A stretch of 64,000 nt of DNA from Mesorhizobium muleiense (GTDB taxonomy: Bacteria; Pseudomonadota; Alphaproteobacteria; Rhizobiales; Rhizobiaceae), in NCBI RefSeq assembly GCF_900099905.1, contig NZ_FNEE01000003.1, positions 1 to 64,000 on the forward strand, read 5' to 3'. A model generated the notes under the pieces. The model made no database searches. It worked only from the letters and a program-made list of their open reading frames with translations, and was not told the DNA's origin. Position 1 is the first letter of the stretch; every line of letters begins with the position of its first letter. Shown one piece after another: positions 38,210-46,798 of the stretch. The translations under genes were made by a program, and so were the position numbers.

Positions 38210-38563
38210 TCAAACCGCATGCAGGATGTAAAGCTTGCGCGTTTTCTCATGAATGGTCCATTCGCCCTCCCAGCCAAGCGGCAGGACGAGCAATTCGCCG
38301 GGTCCGACATCTTTGGCTGCGCCACCAGGACCGTGCAGCGTCACGCGGCCGGACACGATGTGGCAAATCTCGGAATTCGTGTCACGGCGCGCGGTGAACC
38401 GGCCCTGCGAACATTCCCAGACACCGACTTCGATCTTGCCATCCTCCGAAGTCCAAAGCGTGTTGGCTGCTTCCATCTGATCGGCTTCCAGCGAGGTGGG
38501 CTTCGGCTGGGGCTCACCGAGGTCGATATGCGCCAGGTGGGCGAAGGTCTTGAAGTCGATCAT
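38210..38563 (-). CDS. Cupin domain protein (DUF861/EutQ-like)
   Basis: The 117-residue single-cupin protein contains WECSQGRFTARRDTNSEICH near residue 50 and GPGELLVLPLGWEGEWTIHE near 85, the spacing of the (S)-ureidoglycine/EutQ-like cupins. It is the last gene of the regulator-transporter-oxidase operon, 25 bases after the oxidase gene. Its function is unknown; it may sense or modify the amine substrate. The start was set at MIDFKTFAHL, as the longer frame overlaps the oxidase gene. Confidence 0.87.
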   Translation of the reverse strand: MIDFKTFAHLAHIDLGEPQPKPTSLEADQMEAANTLWTSEDGKIEVGVWECSQGRFTARRDTNSEICHIVSGRVTLHGPGGAAKDVGPGELLVLPLGWEGEWTIHEKTRKLYILHAV

Positions 38564-38588
38564 TGCTAAATCCCTGAAGTGATGCGGT

Positions 38589-39974
38589 TCAGTGCCCGGT
38601 GATGCGATCGGCCAGGGCGGCCAGCCGCGACGTGCGCGGCAGCCCCTTTGCTTCCCGCTCGTCGGCAATTCGATAGAGCTGATACATCGAATGGACGCCA
38701 AGCCAGCGCAGCGGCTCTGGCTCCCACTTGCGCACGGTTCGATTGACCCAGGGAAGCCGCGTCAACTCGGTGTCGTTGCCCAGCAGCAGATCGCGCAGAG
38801 TGCGCCCCGAGAGGTTCGAGGTGGAAACGCCGAGGCCGACATAACCGCCGGCCCAGCCTATTCCGGTGTGCCTGTCAAAGCCCACCGTCGTGCACCAGTC
38901 GCGCGGCACGCCCAGCGTTCCACACCACGCGTGGTCGAGCTTGAGGCCCTTGGTCTGCGGCAGAAGCGTCGTCAGGATTTTATGCAGCTTGTCGATCGTC
39001 GCCTGCTGGGTGACGCCTCGAACGTCGGTCTTCGAGCCGAACCGATAGGGCACCCCGCGCCCGCCCATGGCAATGCGTCCTTCCCGGGTGCGCTGGGCGT
39101 AGCAGTAAGTGTGCGCGGCGTCGCCGAGCACCTCGTAGCCATCCCAGCCGATTTCGCTCCACAGCTTGTCGGAAAGCGGCTCGGTGACCACGATGGCGCT
39201 GTTGAGCGCCAACCACAGTCTTTCGTGGCCGGCGATTCCCGCGGTAAAGCCCTCGGTCGCCCGCACGATCTTTTCGGCTCGCACCACGCCCCGGTTGGTT
39301 GCGACCGTGCCCTTCTCGATCGACAGCACGGTCGTCTGTTCGTAGATCGGGACGCCGAGCCGCTCCACTGCCCTGGCGAGCCCCTGCACCAGCTTTGCGG
39401 GCTGAATCCGCGCAACCTTCTTGATGACGAAGGCGCCGCGGGCGTTGTGCACCGCTATGCGCCGACGCATCTCGGCTGCATCGATATACCCGACGCGCTC
39501 GTCGGTCAGCGCCCAGGATCTGGCATGGGCATACATCGCCTTGGCGCGCTGCTCCTGCGCCTCGTTGGTTGCGACCAGCAGTTCGTCGGTGCGACGAATG
39601 TCAGCGTCGATGCCTTCAGCTTCCGCAACCGATATGACCTCGTTCACCGTGCCCGTCATTGCCGCCTGCATGGCGATGACTGCAGCGCGCGAGGTTGCCT
39701 CCTCATATTTTTCACGCGACCAAGAGAACCCGCCGGACAGCCAGCCGCCATTGCGCCCCGAAGCACCGAAGCCGGCGAACTCCTTCTCGATGACGACAAT
39801 ATTGAGATGCGGGGCTGCCTGCTTCAGATAATAGGCGGTCCAAAGGCCGGTGTAGCCGGCCCCGACGATGCAGACGTCGGCCACGATATCGCCCTGCAGC
39901 GGCGGCCGATAGCCGGGCACCCCGCCGATGTCGGCATACCAGAATGAAACGTCGCCGTTCTTCTTCACGTCCAT
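38589..39974 (-). CDS. FAD-dependent amine/amino-acid oxidase (DAO family, PuuB-like)
   Basis: The 461-residue flavoenzyme shows the dinucleotide motif DVCIVGAGYTGLWTAYYLKQ near residue 33, the ATG-like AGFGASGRNGGWLSGG near 65, and C-terminal GYVGLGVSTSNLSGRTLRDLL near 385. The order and length resemble gamma-glutamylputrescine oxidase and related amine oxidases. It lies in an operon with a polyamine-type importer and two cupin proteins, so it likely oxidises the imported amine in the cytoplasm. The exact substrate is open. Confidence 0.88.
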   Translation of the reverse strand: MDVKKNGDVSFWYADIGGVPGYRPPLQGDIVADVCIVGAGYTGLWTAYYLKQAAPHLNIVVIEKEFAGFGASGRNGGWLSGGFSWSREKYEEATSRAAVIAMQAAMTGTVNEVISVAEAEGIDADIRRTDELLVATNEAQEQRAKAMYAHARSWALTDERVGYIDAAEMRRRIAVHNARGAFVIKKVARIQPAKLVQGLARAVERLGVPIYEQTTVLSIEKGTVATNRGVVRAEKIVRATEGFTAGIAGHERLWLALNSAIVVTEPLSDKLWSEIGWDGYEVLGDAAHTYCYAQRTREGRIAMGGRGVPYRFGSKTDVRGVTQQATIDKLHKILTTLLPQTKGLKLDHAWCGTLGVPRDWCTTVGFDRHTGIGWAGGYVGLGVSTSNLSGRTLRDLLLGNDTELTRLPWVNRTVRKWEPEPLRWLGVHSMYQLYRIADEREAKGLPRTSRLAALADRITGH

Positions 39975-39998
39975 TGTCGCGATTTCCCAGACAGGATT

Positions 39999-41108
39999 TT
40001 AGGTCAGCGTGAAATCGGCGTTTTCGTCGTCGGCCAGAAGCTTCACGTCGCTGCCCGCGAACACGAGGTCGACCTCGTCGCCGATGGCGAAGGTCTCGGC
40101 CTCCAGCGTCGAGCGCACGATCGCCTTCGAGGTGTCGGCCAGCACGACCTCGTATTTGGAGCCAGATCCGAGATAGATGGCCTCGCCGATGCGCCCGGGC
40201 AGGGTGTTTCGATCTTGTCCGCCCTTTCCCCGCCTGGCGAGGCTCAGCTTCTCCGGCCGCAGCAGCATCACCGGCTTGGCGCCGTCGGCAAGGCGTTTGG
40301 CGGCGGCCACTTTCCATCCGGCTACGTCGATGGCGGTCTCGTTGCCGGAGGTGGAGGCTGCACCACGCAGTATCGTCGAGTCGCCGACGAACTTTCCGAC
40401 GAACAACGTCTCGGGCTCGTCGTAGAGTTGGCGACCGGTGCCGATCTGCTCGATGCGTCCCTGGTTGAACACGGCGATGCGGTCCGAGAGGACCAGGGCC
40501 TCCTCCTGATCGTGCGTGACGTAGACGAAGGTGGTGCCCAGTTCGCGGTGGATCCGTTTGATCTCGAGCTGCAGCCATTCACGCAGCTTCTTGTCGAGTG
40601 CGCCGAGCGGCTCGTCCATCAAGAGCAGCGGCGGGTCGAATACGATGGCACGCGCCAGCGCGACGCGCTGCTGCTGTCCGCCGGAGAGCTCGCTGGGGAA
40701 GCGGTGGCCGAAATCGGCCATCCTCACCATGTCCAGCGCCTTGCGCACCCGGGCCGCGCGATCGGGATTGGCGATGCCGCGCAGGGTCAGCGGATATGCG
40801 ACGTTCCTGCTCACCGTCATATGCGGGAACAGCGCGTAGTGCTGGAAGACGACGCCGATATTGCGTTTGTGCGCCGGTACGCCGATGACGCTTTTGCCGC
40901 CGACATCAAGCGAACCCGAGCTGACTTCGGTGAAGCCGGCGATGACGTTGAGTGTGGTCGTCTTGCCCGAACCGCTGGGTCCGAGCAGCGTCATGAACTC
41001 CCCCGGCTCGATGCGCAGCGAGACCTTGTCGAGGGCGATGAAGCTGCCATAGTGTTTGCTGACGGATTTGAGATCTATGGCTGCGCCGCGGGTCGATGGT
41101 GAGGCCAT
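39999..41108 (-). CDS. Polyamine-type ABC transporter ATP-binding protein (PotA-like)
   Basis: The 369-residue ATPase has Walker A GPSGSGKTTTLNVIAG near residue 40, the signature LSGGQQQRVALARAIV near 140, Walker B LLLMDEPLGALD near 160, THDQEEALVLSDRIAVF near 194, and a C-terminal TOBE domain (about 290-360). It starts one base after the permease stop. It energises import by the PotB/PotC-like permeases. Confidence 0.93.
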   Translation of the reverse strand: MASPSTRGAAIDLKSVSKHYGSFIALDKVSLRIEPGEFMTLLGPSGSGKTTTLNVIAGFTEVSSGSLDVGGKSVIGVPAHKRNIGVVFQHYALFPHMTVSRNVAYPLTLRGIANPDRAARVRKALDMVRMADFGHRFPSELSGGQQQRVALARAIVFDPPLLLMDEPLGALDKKLREWLQLEIKRIHRELGTTFVYVTHDQEEALVLSDRIAVFNQGRIEQIGTGRQLYDEPETLFVGKFVGDSTILRGAASTSGNETAIDVAGWKVAAAKRLADGAKPVMLLRPEKLSLARRGKGGQDRNTLPGRIGEAIYLGSGSKYEVVLADTSKAIVRSTLEAETFAIGDEVDLVFAGSDVKLLADDENADFTLT

Positions 41109-41109
41109 G

Positions 41110-41895
41110 TCAACGCTTTCCCTGTCTCGAACCGATCAGCAGCCCCGCCCCGATCACTAGCGACGTCACGATGAAGAGCAGCGTGCCCACTGCCGCAACG
41201 GTGGGGTCGGCGTCCCGGGTGATGCTCGAGAATATCTGGACCGGCAGTGTCTTCAGATACGGGCTGGTGATGAACAGCGCGACGATGATCTCGTCGAATG
41301 AGGTCACGAACGCAAACAGCAGTCCCGACAGGATGCCCGGCGCGATCAGCGGCAAGGTCACCGTCCTGAACGCCGTCAGCCGGGTCGCGCCGAGGCTGGC
41401 CGCAGCAGTCTCAAGCCGTTTGTCGAAGACTTCCAGGCTGGCGGAGACGGCGATGATGACGAAAGGAACGGCGAGCATCGTGTGGGCCAGCACGAAGCCG
41501 GTCATGGTGCCGACCAACCGCGTATCGAGATAGACCGCGTAGATTCCGACGGCGAGCACCACCCCCGGCACGACCATTGGCGTGATCAGCAGCGCGCGCA
41601 GCACGCCGCTGACGCGACTTTTCATGCGATCGAGGCCGAATGCCGCCAGCGTGCCGATGACGGTGGCGAACAGCGCCGTGACGACGGCAACCTTGAGCGA
41701 GCCGACCAGGCTCGCCGACCATTCGGGGTTGGTGAAAAAGTTCTGGTACCACTGCCAGGAAAAGCCGGATGGCGGAAAGGCCAGCGACTTCTTGTCGTTG
41801 AACGACATCGGCACGACAACGATTGTCGGTGCGACCAGCCAGACCGCTACCAGCAGGCAGTACAGACCGAGCAGGATTCGACCGGGCTGTTTCAT
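41110..41895 (-). CDS. Polyamine-type ABC transporter permease (PotC-like)
   Basis: The 261-residue inner-membrane protein (MKQPGRILLGLYCLLVAVWL at the start) has six hydrophobic segments and the EAA loop ETAAASLGATRLTAFRTVTL near residue 165. The ATG overlaps the PotB-like stop by one base (TGATG). A longer open frame extends through the upstream permease gene in another phase and is not real. Confidence 0.92.
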   Translation of the reverse strand: MKQPGRILLGLYCLLVAVWLVAPTIVVVPMSFNDKKSLAFPPSGFSWQWYQNFFTNPEWSASLVGSLKVAVVTALFATVIGTLAAFGLDRMKSRVSGVLRALLITPMVVPGVVLAVGIYAVYLDTRLVGTMTGFVLAHTMLAVPFVIIAVSASLEVFDKRLETAAASLGATRLTAFRTVTLPLIAPGILSGLLFAFVTSFDEIIVALFITSPYLKTLPVQIFSSITRDADPTVAAVGTLLFIVTSLVIGAGLLIGSRQGKR

Positions 41896-42785
41896 CAGCG
41901 CCTCGAGCCCGTCTTGTGCGGTTGACGCGATAGCGGCGCTGCGAGCGCGAGCAGGACGAAGGTCGCGATCAACAGCACCACACCCATCGCACCGCCGCGG
42001 CCCCAGTTGAGCAGGCTGAGCACCTGGTTCTGGATCAGGGTCGAGAGCATGGTCGATCGCGGACCACCGAGCAGCGCCGGGGTGATGTAGAAGCCGAGTG
42101 CAAGAATGAAGACGATGATGGCGCCCGCGTAGACGCCCGGAAGCGAGAGCGGCAGATAGACCTGGGCAAAGGCGCGCGCCGGGCTCGCGCCGAGGCTCCG
42201 TGCCGCCTGCATGAGCCGCAGGTCGATCGTCTTCATCACCGAATAGAGCGGCAGGATCATGAACGGCAACAGCACCTGCGCCATGCCGATCACCACGCCT
42301 GTCTGCGTGCGGATCAGCTTGACCGGGCTGAGGCCGACTGCCCTGATGGCGGAGTTGATCACGCCGGAATCCTGCAGCAGGATGACCCATGCCAGAGTGC
42401 GCACCACGCCGCTCACCCAGAACGGCACCAGCACGCACAGGATGAGGACGAGCCGCATCCTGGGTCCGACCGCGGTCATCACATAGGCATAGGGATAGCC
42501 GGCGATGAGACATACCAGCGTCACCCAGGCGGAGATCGCGAAGGTCCGCTGAAGCACCGTCAGATTGACCGGTGTGCCGAAGAACCAGGCATAGTTCTGC
42601 CATCCCCATTGCGGCTCGGAAAAGCTGCGCAAGGTCACGATGGCGAGCGGCAGGCCCAGGCAGATGACGAGCAGCAGCAGCGCCGGCGCGACGAGCCAGA
42701 AAGCCTGTCCACGAAACCAGCGCCGCCGGCCGTCTGCCGTGACAGCCGGAACAGTGTCCCGGCTGTCGATTGCTCTCGTTGCCAC
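41895..42785 (-). CDS. Polyamine-type ABC transporter permease (PotB-like)
   Basis: The 296-residue permease has its first membrane segment near residues 28-50 (FWLVAPALLLLVICLGLPLA) and the EAA loop MQAARSLGASPARAFAQVYL near 195. It begins 10 bases after the binding-protein stop and is coupled to the PotC-like gene. The substrate class is spermidine/putrescine-like by family. Confidence 0.92.
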   Translation of the reverse strand: MATRAIDSRDTVPAVTADGRRRWFRGQAFWLVAPALLLLVICLGLPLAIVTLRSFSEPQWGWQNYAWFFGTPVNLTVLQRTFAISAWVTLVCLIAGYPYAYVMTAVGPRMRLVLILCVLVPFWVSGVVRTLAWVILLQDSGVINSAIRAVGLSPVKLIRTQTGVVIGMAQVLLPFMILPLYSVMKTIDLRLMQAARSLGASPARAFAQVYLPLSLPGVYAGAIIVFILALGFYITPALLGGPRSTMLSTLIQNQVLSLLNWGRGGAMGVVLLIATFVLLALAAPLSRQPHKTGSRR

Positions 42786-42795
42786 GGCGGCGGAC

Positions 42796-43866
42796 CTAAT
42801 TGCCGGCCATCAACCCATTCCACTTTTCGTTCGCCACCTCGAAGTTCTCCACCCAGAACTTGATGTTCTGCTGATAGCCAAGCTTCAGCTTGTCCGGCGT
42901 GTTGGTCATGAACGCCGCGGTGATCTCGTCCACTTCGGGCTTCGCGTCCTTGTGGATCGGGGTATACGAGGTGGTTTTTGCAAGCGTCTCCTGCGCGCTC
43001 TTGCCGAGATAGGCGTTGATCAGCGCATGCGCCGCGTCGGGGTCCTTGACGCCCATCGGAATAGTCATCTGGTCCATCACCACCAGCCAGTCCTGCCACG
43101 CCGGCGTGTACTTCGCGCCGTTCTTGACCGCGGTCATGGCACGTCCGGTCCACATCGCGATCATGTCGGCTTCGCCGGATTCGGCGAGCTGCTGGGAATC
43201 GGCGCCGGTCTTCCAGAAGATCGTGTCCGGGCCAAGCGATTTCACCTTCTCGATAGCCTTGTCGATATCGGCCACCGTCATGTTTTCGACCGACCCGCCG
43301 GCGGCGAGCAGTGCCTGCTCGATCATGCCGCCGGACAGATCGCCGCTGCCCTCCAGGGCGCGCGAGCCCGGGAATTTCTCGATGTCGAAGAAATCCTTCC
43401 AGCTCTTGGGCGGGTTATCCTTGTACTTTTCGGTGTTGTACATCAGCACCACGCCATAGTTCATGGCCGGCACGCTGCATTCGCTGGTCTGGCCCTCCGG
43501 AATGTTGGACGTATCGATCTTTGAGAAGTCCAGCTTCTGGAACAGCTTGCCGCAATAGACATAGGGTGGGAAATCGCCGGTATCGACAACGTCCCAGGTG
43601 ACATTGCCGGACTCGACCTGCGCCTGCAATTTCGAGATCTCGGTTGGCCCGTCGCTGAGCAGCGTCACGCCTGATTTGTCGACGAACTCTTTCAGCGCGG
43701 CGATCTGACCATCCTGATAAATGCCTCCATACGAGACGAAGGTAAGCGTCTTGCCCTTCAGCGAGCCCTCTGCCACCTCGCCCGCCACCGGCTTGCTCTG
43801 CGCAAGCGCTGCTGTGGTGATCATCAGCAGCCCGAGCGCGGCCACCTGTCCGATCCTGGTCTTCAT
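42796..43866 (-). CDS. Polyamine-type ABC transporter substrate-binding protein (PotD-like)
   Basis: The 356-residue periplasmic protein has a signal peptide (cleavage near ALA/Q, residue 22), then LTFVSYGGIYQDGQIAALKEF and WDVVDTGDFPPYVYCGKLFQ, both typical of the PotD/PotF-like family. GGGAG lies before ATG 43866. It follows the regulator gene by 29 bases and belongs to the same operon. Confidence 0.92.
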   Translation of the reverse strand: MKTRIGQVAALGLLMITTAALAQSKPVAGEVAEGSLKGKTLTFVSYGGIYQDGQIAALKEFVDKSGVTLLSDGPTEISKLQAQVESGNVTWDVVDTGDFPPYVYCGKLFQKLDFSKIDTSNIPEGQTSECSVPAMNYGVVLMYNTEKYKDNPPKSWKDFFDIEKFPGSRALEGSGDLSGGMIEQALLAAGGSVENMTVADIDKAIEKVKSLGPDTIFWKTGADSQQLAESGEADMIAMWTGRAMTAVKNGAKYTPAWQDWLVVMDQMTIPMGVKDPDAAHALINAYLGKSAQETLAKTTSYTPIHKDAKPEVDEITAAFMTNTPDKLKLGYQQNIKFWVENFEVANEKWNGLMAGN

Positions 43867-43895
43867 GTCTAATCTCCCATTTATGTGCACCCGCA

Positions 43896-44564
43896 TTACT
43901 TCGGTCCGCCCGGCTGCGAGCCTTGTCCGGGCGTGTATCGATTGAGTTCCGCCGCGCCACTGGTCGGAGGGGCGATGATCCAGAGCACCTGCGCCGGCGT
44001 CTTGCCGATATTCTCTGTACGATGCGGCGTCGAGGTGGCGTACTCGATGCTGTCGCCCTCGTTCATGACGAAGCGCTCGTCTGCCAGCGTCAGCTCGACT
44101 GTGCCCTTCAGGACGACGAACATCTCGTGCTTGCCGCCATGCGTGTAAGCGTCGTCGCCGGTCGAGCCGCCGACGTCGAACTCCCCCGAATAAACCTCGA
44201 ATTCATGGATCGGCCGCCGCGACAGCAGCGTCTTTCGGCAACCGTGGCTGATCGGCAGCAGGGGGCGGTCGGCTCTGGTAAGCACCTTGTGGAACCCACC
44301 TTCGGTCTGCTCGAACAGCTCGTTGATGCCGAGATCCAGGGCTGCCGCGATCCGCATCAGAGTGCTGGCGCTGGCGCCGCTAAGATTGCGCTCGAGCTGG
44401 CTGATGAAGCTCGCCGTCGTGCCGACCATGTCGGCCAGCTGGCGAAGCGAAATGCGTCGGGCCATGCGAATGGCCTTGATCCGGCCGCCGACATGCTTGG
44501 CCTTGCCGGCTTCCGTCGTCGCCAGCGCGGCTACCTCCGGGGATGTCGCAGGGTCGACTTTCAC
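43896..44564 (-). CDS. XRE family regulator with C-terminal cupin domain
   Basis: The 222-residue regulator joins an N-terminal helix-turn-helix (IRMARRISLRQLADMVGTTA, then SFISQLERN, about 32-85) to a cupin sensor (about 110-200, with GGKHEMFVVLKGTVELTL and EGDSIEYATSTPHR). This architecture is that of PuuR-like and other small-molecule regulators. It starts with GTG 44564, with GGAGG 6 bases upstream, and directly downstream of a perfect inverted repeat, so autoregulation of this operon is likely. The genes it heads encode the transporter, oxidase and cupin. Confidence 0.9.
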   Translation of the reverse strand: MKVDPATSPEVAALATTEAGKAKHVGGRIKAIRMARRISLRQLADMVGTTASFISQLERNLSGASASTLMRIAAALDLGINELFEQTEGGFHKVLTRADRPLLPISHGCRKTLLSRRPIHEFEVYSGEFDVGGSTGDDAYTHGGKHEMFVVLKGTVELTLADERFVMNEGDSIEYATSTPHRTENIGKTPAQVLWIIAPPTSGAAELNRYTPGQGSQPGGPK

Positions 44565-44575
44565 CGAGTGCCTCC

Positions 44576-44600
44576 TTCACTTAACACCTTATTAAGTGAA
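44576..44600 (-). promoter_or_regulatory. Inverted-repeat operator before the XRE-cupin regulator
   Basis: TTCACTTAA and TTAAGTGAA are perfect 9-base reverse complements separated by 7 bases. The site ends about 12 bases before the GTG start, overlapping the ribosome-binding stretch, where binding of the regulator would block transcription. Confidence 0.7.
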
Positions 44601-44671
44601 ATGTCGGAACGCAAGCCGTTTGTCGAGGCACGGTCCTGGCCCGTCGGCGCGGCTGCGTACGCGGGCGCTGC

Positions 44672-45742
44672 TCATTTCGTGGGCGAGGCGAAAAAACGGC
44701 TCGCGGCGGTCGCGGCCATCGCATCGGCGAGGCCCATCTGCCATTGCGTGCGGCAATAGGCGCGAAAATCGAAGCAAGGCAGGCCCGGGCAGACCTCGAA
44801 CTCGATGAGGTGGATGCTATCGTCGGCTTCGATCCGGAAATCGACGGAAAACACATCCCGCAGGCCAAGCCCGGCGATCAGGCTTTGCGCGATCCCTCGG
44901 ATCCTTGCATCGGCTCGCGGCTGGCTGGCGGCAACCGGCAGCAGCACCGGCTCGGCATATGTTCCCGCCGCCCTGGCAGCCTCGCCGGTGTCGCCGTAGA
45001 GCGCCAGGCTGTGTTCCATTGTCTGGAAATCACTTCCCGACTCGACAAAGACGATGCCAAGCGCTTCGACGCCGGTGTCCGGATTCAGACCGAGAAAACT
45101 GGCGCGCGCATTGCGCCCGGTGACGTAGGGCTGCACGACGACATCGTCGCGATAGGCAGCGAAGACGCGCCGGCTAAGCTCAAGCGCGTGGCCGAGATCT
45201 CTGCTGCGCGAATCCGGCCAGATGCCAATCTTGGCGCCGAGCCGGCTCGGCTTGACGAACCAGCCGGCTGGCGAAGCCGGTGGCTCGACCAGCCAGCGTC
45301 CGTCGCGTGCCAAACCGGATTGCGGCACCGGCAGGCCGAGTGCGCCGAGCACGGCGCCGGAGCGGAACTTGTCCTGGCAGAGCGCAAACAGCGCATCATC
45401 GGCGCCGAGCAGCTTCAGGCCGTTCAGCCTTGCCAGCGCCGGCGCCGCACCGCCACGGAAATAGGCGATGCCGTCGGTCAGCGTCCACACCAGCGTCGTC
45501 TTCGGATCCTCACCGGCAAGCAGATTTGCGGCATCGTCGAGCGCCACCGGCGCGAAGGACAGGCCGCGCGTCTGGCAGGCTGCGGCCAGCGCGTCGAACT
45601 CAGGGGCGATGTCGGTCGATTGCGCCAGATAGGAGGCGATTTCGGCGGCGCGCCCCGGCACGTGGCCATCGGCAACCAGCCGCTCGAAGCAGGCGTTTTC
45701 CGGCTCGTAGACTAGGATCAGCTTCGGCCTGCGGCTTGACAT
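44672..45742 (-). CDS. ATP-grasp domain protein of unknown substrate
   Basis: The 356-residue protein resembles D-Ala-D-Ala ligase-like ATP-grasp enzymes. A variable N-terminal domain comes first, then LCQDKFRSGAVLGALGLPVPQSG near residue 130, AGWFVKPSRLGAKIGIW near 165 with the ATP-binding Lys, DDVVVQPYVTGRNARASFLG near 205, and a C-terminal metal site IHLIEFEVCPGLPCFDFRAY near 315. It should join a carboxylate to an amine or thiol with ATP. No carrier or partner gene identifies the product. ATG 45742 was chosen, as the longer frame lacks support. Confidence 0.82.
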   Translation of the reverse strand: MSSRRPKLILVYEPENACFERLVADGHVPGRAAEIASYLAQSTDIAPEFDALAAACQTRGLSFAPVALDDAANLLAGEDPKTTLVWTLTDGIAYFRGGAAPALARLNGLKLLGADDALFALCQDKFRSGAVLGALGLPVPQSGLARDGRWLVEPPASPAGWFVKPSRLGAKIGIWPDSRSRDLGHALELSRRVFAAYRDDVVVQPYVTGRNARASFLGLNPDTGVEALGIVFVESGSDFQTMEHSLALYGDTGEAARAAGTYAEPVLLPVAASQPRADARIRGIAQSLIAGLGLRDVFSVDFRIEADDSIHLIEFEVCPGLPCFDFRAYCRTQWQMGLADAMAATAASRFFASPTK

Positions 45743-45878
45743 GACATGAACGATTCCCGGAGATGAACGGGTCCTGGCAGCGCGACTGCCTACCATCGCA
45801 CGGCGGATGCATCAGGCTTTCGCGAAATCGACGTCAGCCGGGCGCCTGCGCGACAGTGCTGGCGCAATCTTCCTGTTT

Positions 45879-45917
45879 GACCATGATCATTCGAACCGGA
45901 GGTTCGGAATCATGGTC
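45879..45917. terminator. Strong hairpin at the end of the galactose operon
   Basis: GACCATGAT (45879-45887) pairs with ATCATGGTC (45909-45917), and after a two-base bulge TTCGAACC pairs with GGTTCGGA around a GGA loop. It abuts the stop codon of the lactonase gene. No T-run follows on the minus strand, so it may act as a Rho-assisted stop or 3' protection rather than as an intrinsic terminator. Confidence 0.65.
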
Positions 45918-46798
45918 TAGCCAATCAGCACGCGCGGCTCGAAGCGGCCGTTGACCGGAATGTCGAGCAGAAACGTCATGCCGGCTTGCGGGTCCAGCAG
46001 GCGCTGTTTCTCATCCTTGCCCGACCAGGCGGAGGTGACCGCCAGCCGGTCGGCATTCCTGCCGACAAAGGCCGGGCAGGACGGCTGCGTCACCGGCATC
46101 GCGACCGAACGGATGAGCTTGCCGTCAGGCCCGTAGGCTTCAACGACGCTGCCGCCCCAGCAGGCGTTCCACAGGACACCGTCGCGATCGAGCACCGAAC
46201 CGTCGATATAGCCCTTGGCCTTGCGGTGATCGACGAAGATTTTTGGCTCGCCAGCCGGCAGGCCGGTCGCCGGATCGCAGCCGACGCGCATCAACAGGCC
46301 GGTGCTGGTATCGGTGTAATGGGCAACGGTTCCATCTTCGGAAAAGCAGATCGAGTTCGACACCGTGATGTCCGAAAAGAGCCGGCGCAATTCACCCCTG
46401 AAGAACCAGTAGATCGAGCCAGCGGCCTTTGCCTCGCCCTTGCCCATCGTGCCGACCCAAAAGGCGCCGCAGGGATGGACGCGCGAATCGTTCGAGCGCG
46501 TCGCCGGATTGTCGGCCTCGATGGCCGTATGCAGCGTCATTTTGCCGGTCGCCACGTCGCGGACATGCAGGCCGGTTTCGGTGGCGATCAACTGTCTTTT
46601 GTCGTCGACGATGGCGATCGCGCTGGCCATTTGGCCAAGCTCGTGGATTTTGACGGCACCGCCGGACAGGGGCTTTTCCAGAAGCTGGCCGTTGACGATG
46701 TCGAACCAGTAGAGCGTTTCGGTGGCGGGGTCATAGCTCGGGCCCTCGCCGAGTTGACAGACATGGTCGGAAAAAACCGAAACGATGGCTTCGCTCAT
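45917..46798 (-). CDS. SMP-30/gluconolactonase family sugar lactonase
   Basis: The 293-residue beta-propeller hydrolase has the metal-site features of the family: the Glu in CQLGEGPSYDPATETLYWFD near residue 17, NDSRVHPCGAFWVGTMGKGE near 103, SNSICFSEDGTVAHYTDT near 148, and a final Asp in YIDGSVLDRDGVLWNACWGG. In this operon it should open D-galactono-lactone formed by the dehydrogenase. It overlaps the dgoA stop by 4 bases and is the last gene before the hairpin. Confidence 0.9.
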   Translation of the reverse strand: MSEAIVSVFSDHVCQLGEGPSYDPATETLYWFDIVNGQLLEKPLSGGAVKIHELGQMASAIAIVDDKRQLIATETGLHVRDVATGKMTLHTAIEADNPATRSNDSRVHPCGAFWVGTMGKGEAKAAGSIYWFFRGELRRLFSDITVSNSICFSEDGTVAHYTDTSTGLLMRVGCDPATGLPAGEPKIFVDHRKAKGYIDGSVLDRDGVLWNACWGGSVVEAYGPDGKLIRSVAMPVTQPSCPAFVGRNADRLAVTSAWSGKDEKQRLLDPQAGMTFLLDIPVNGRFEPRVLIG

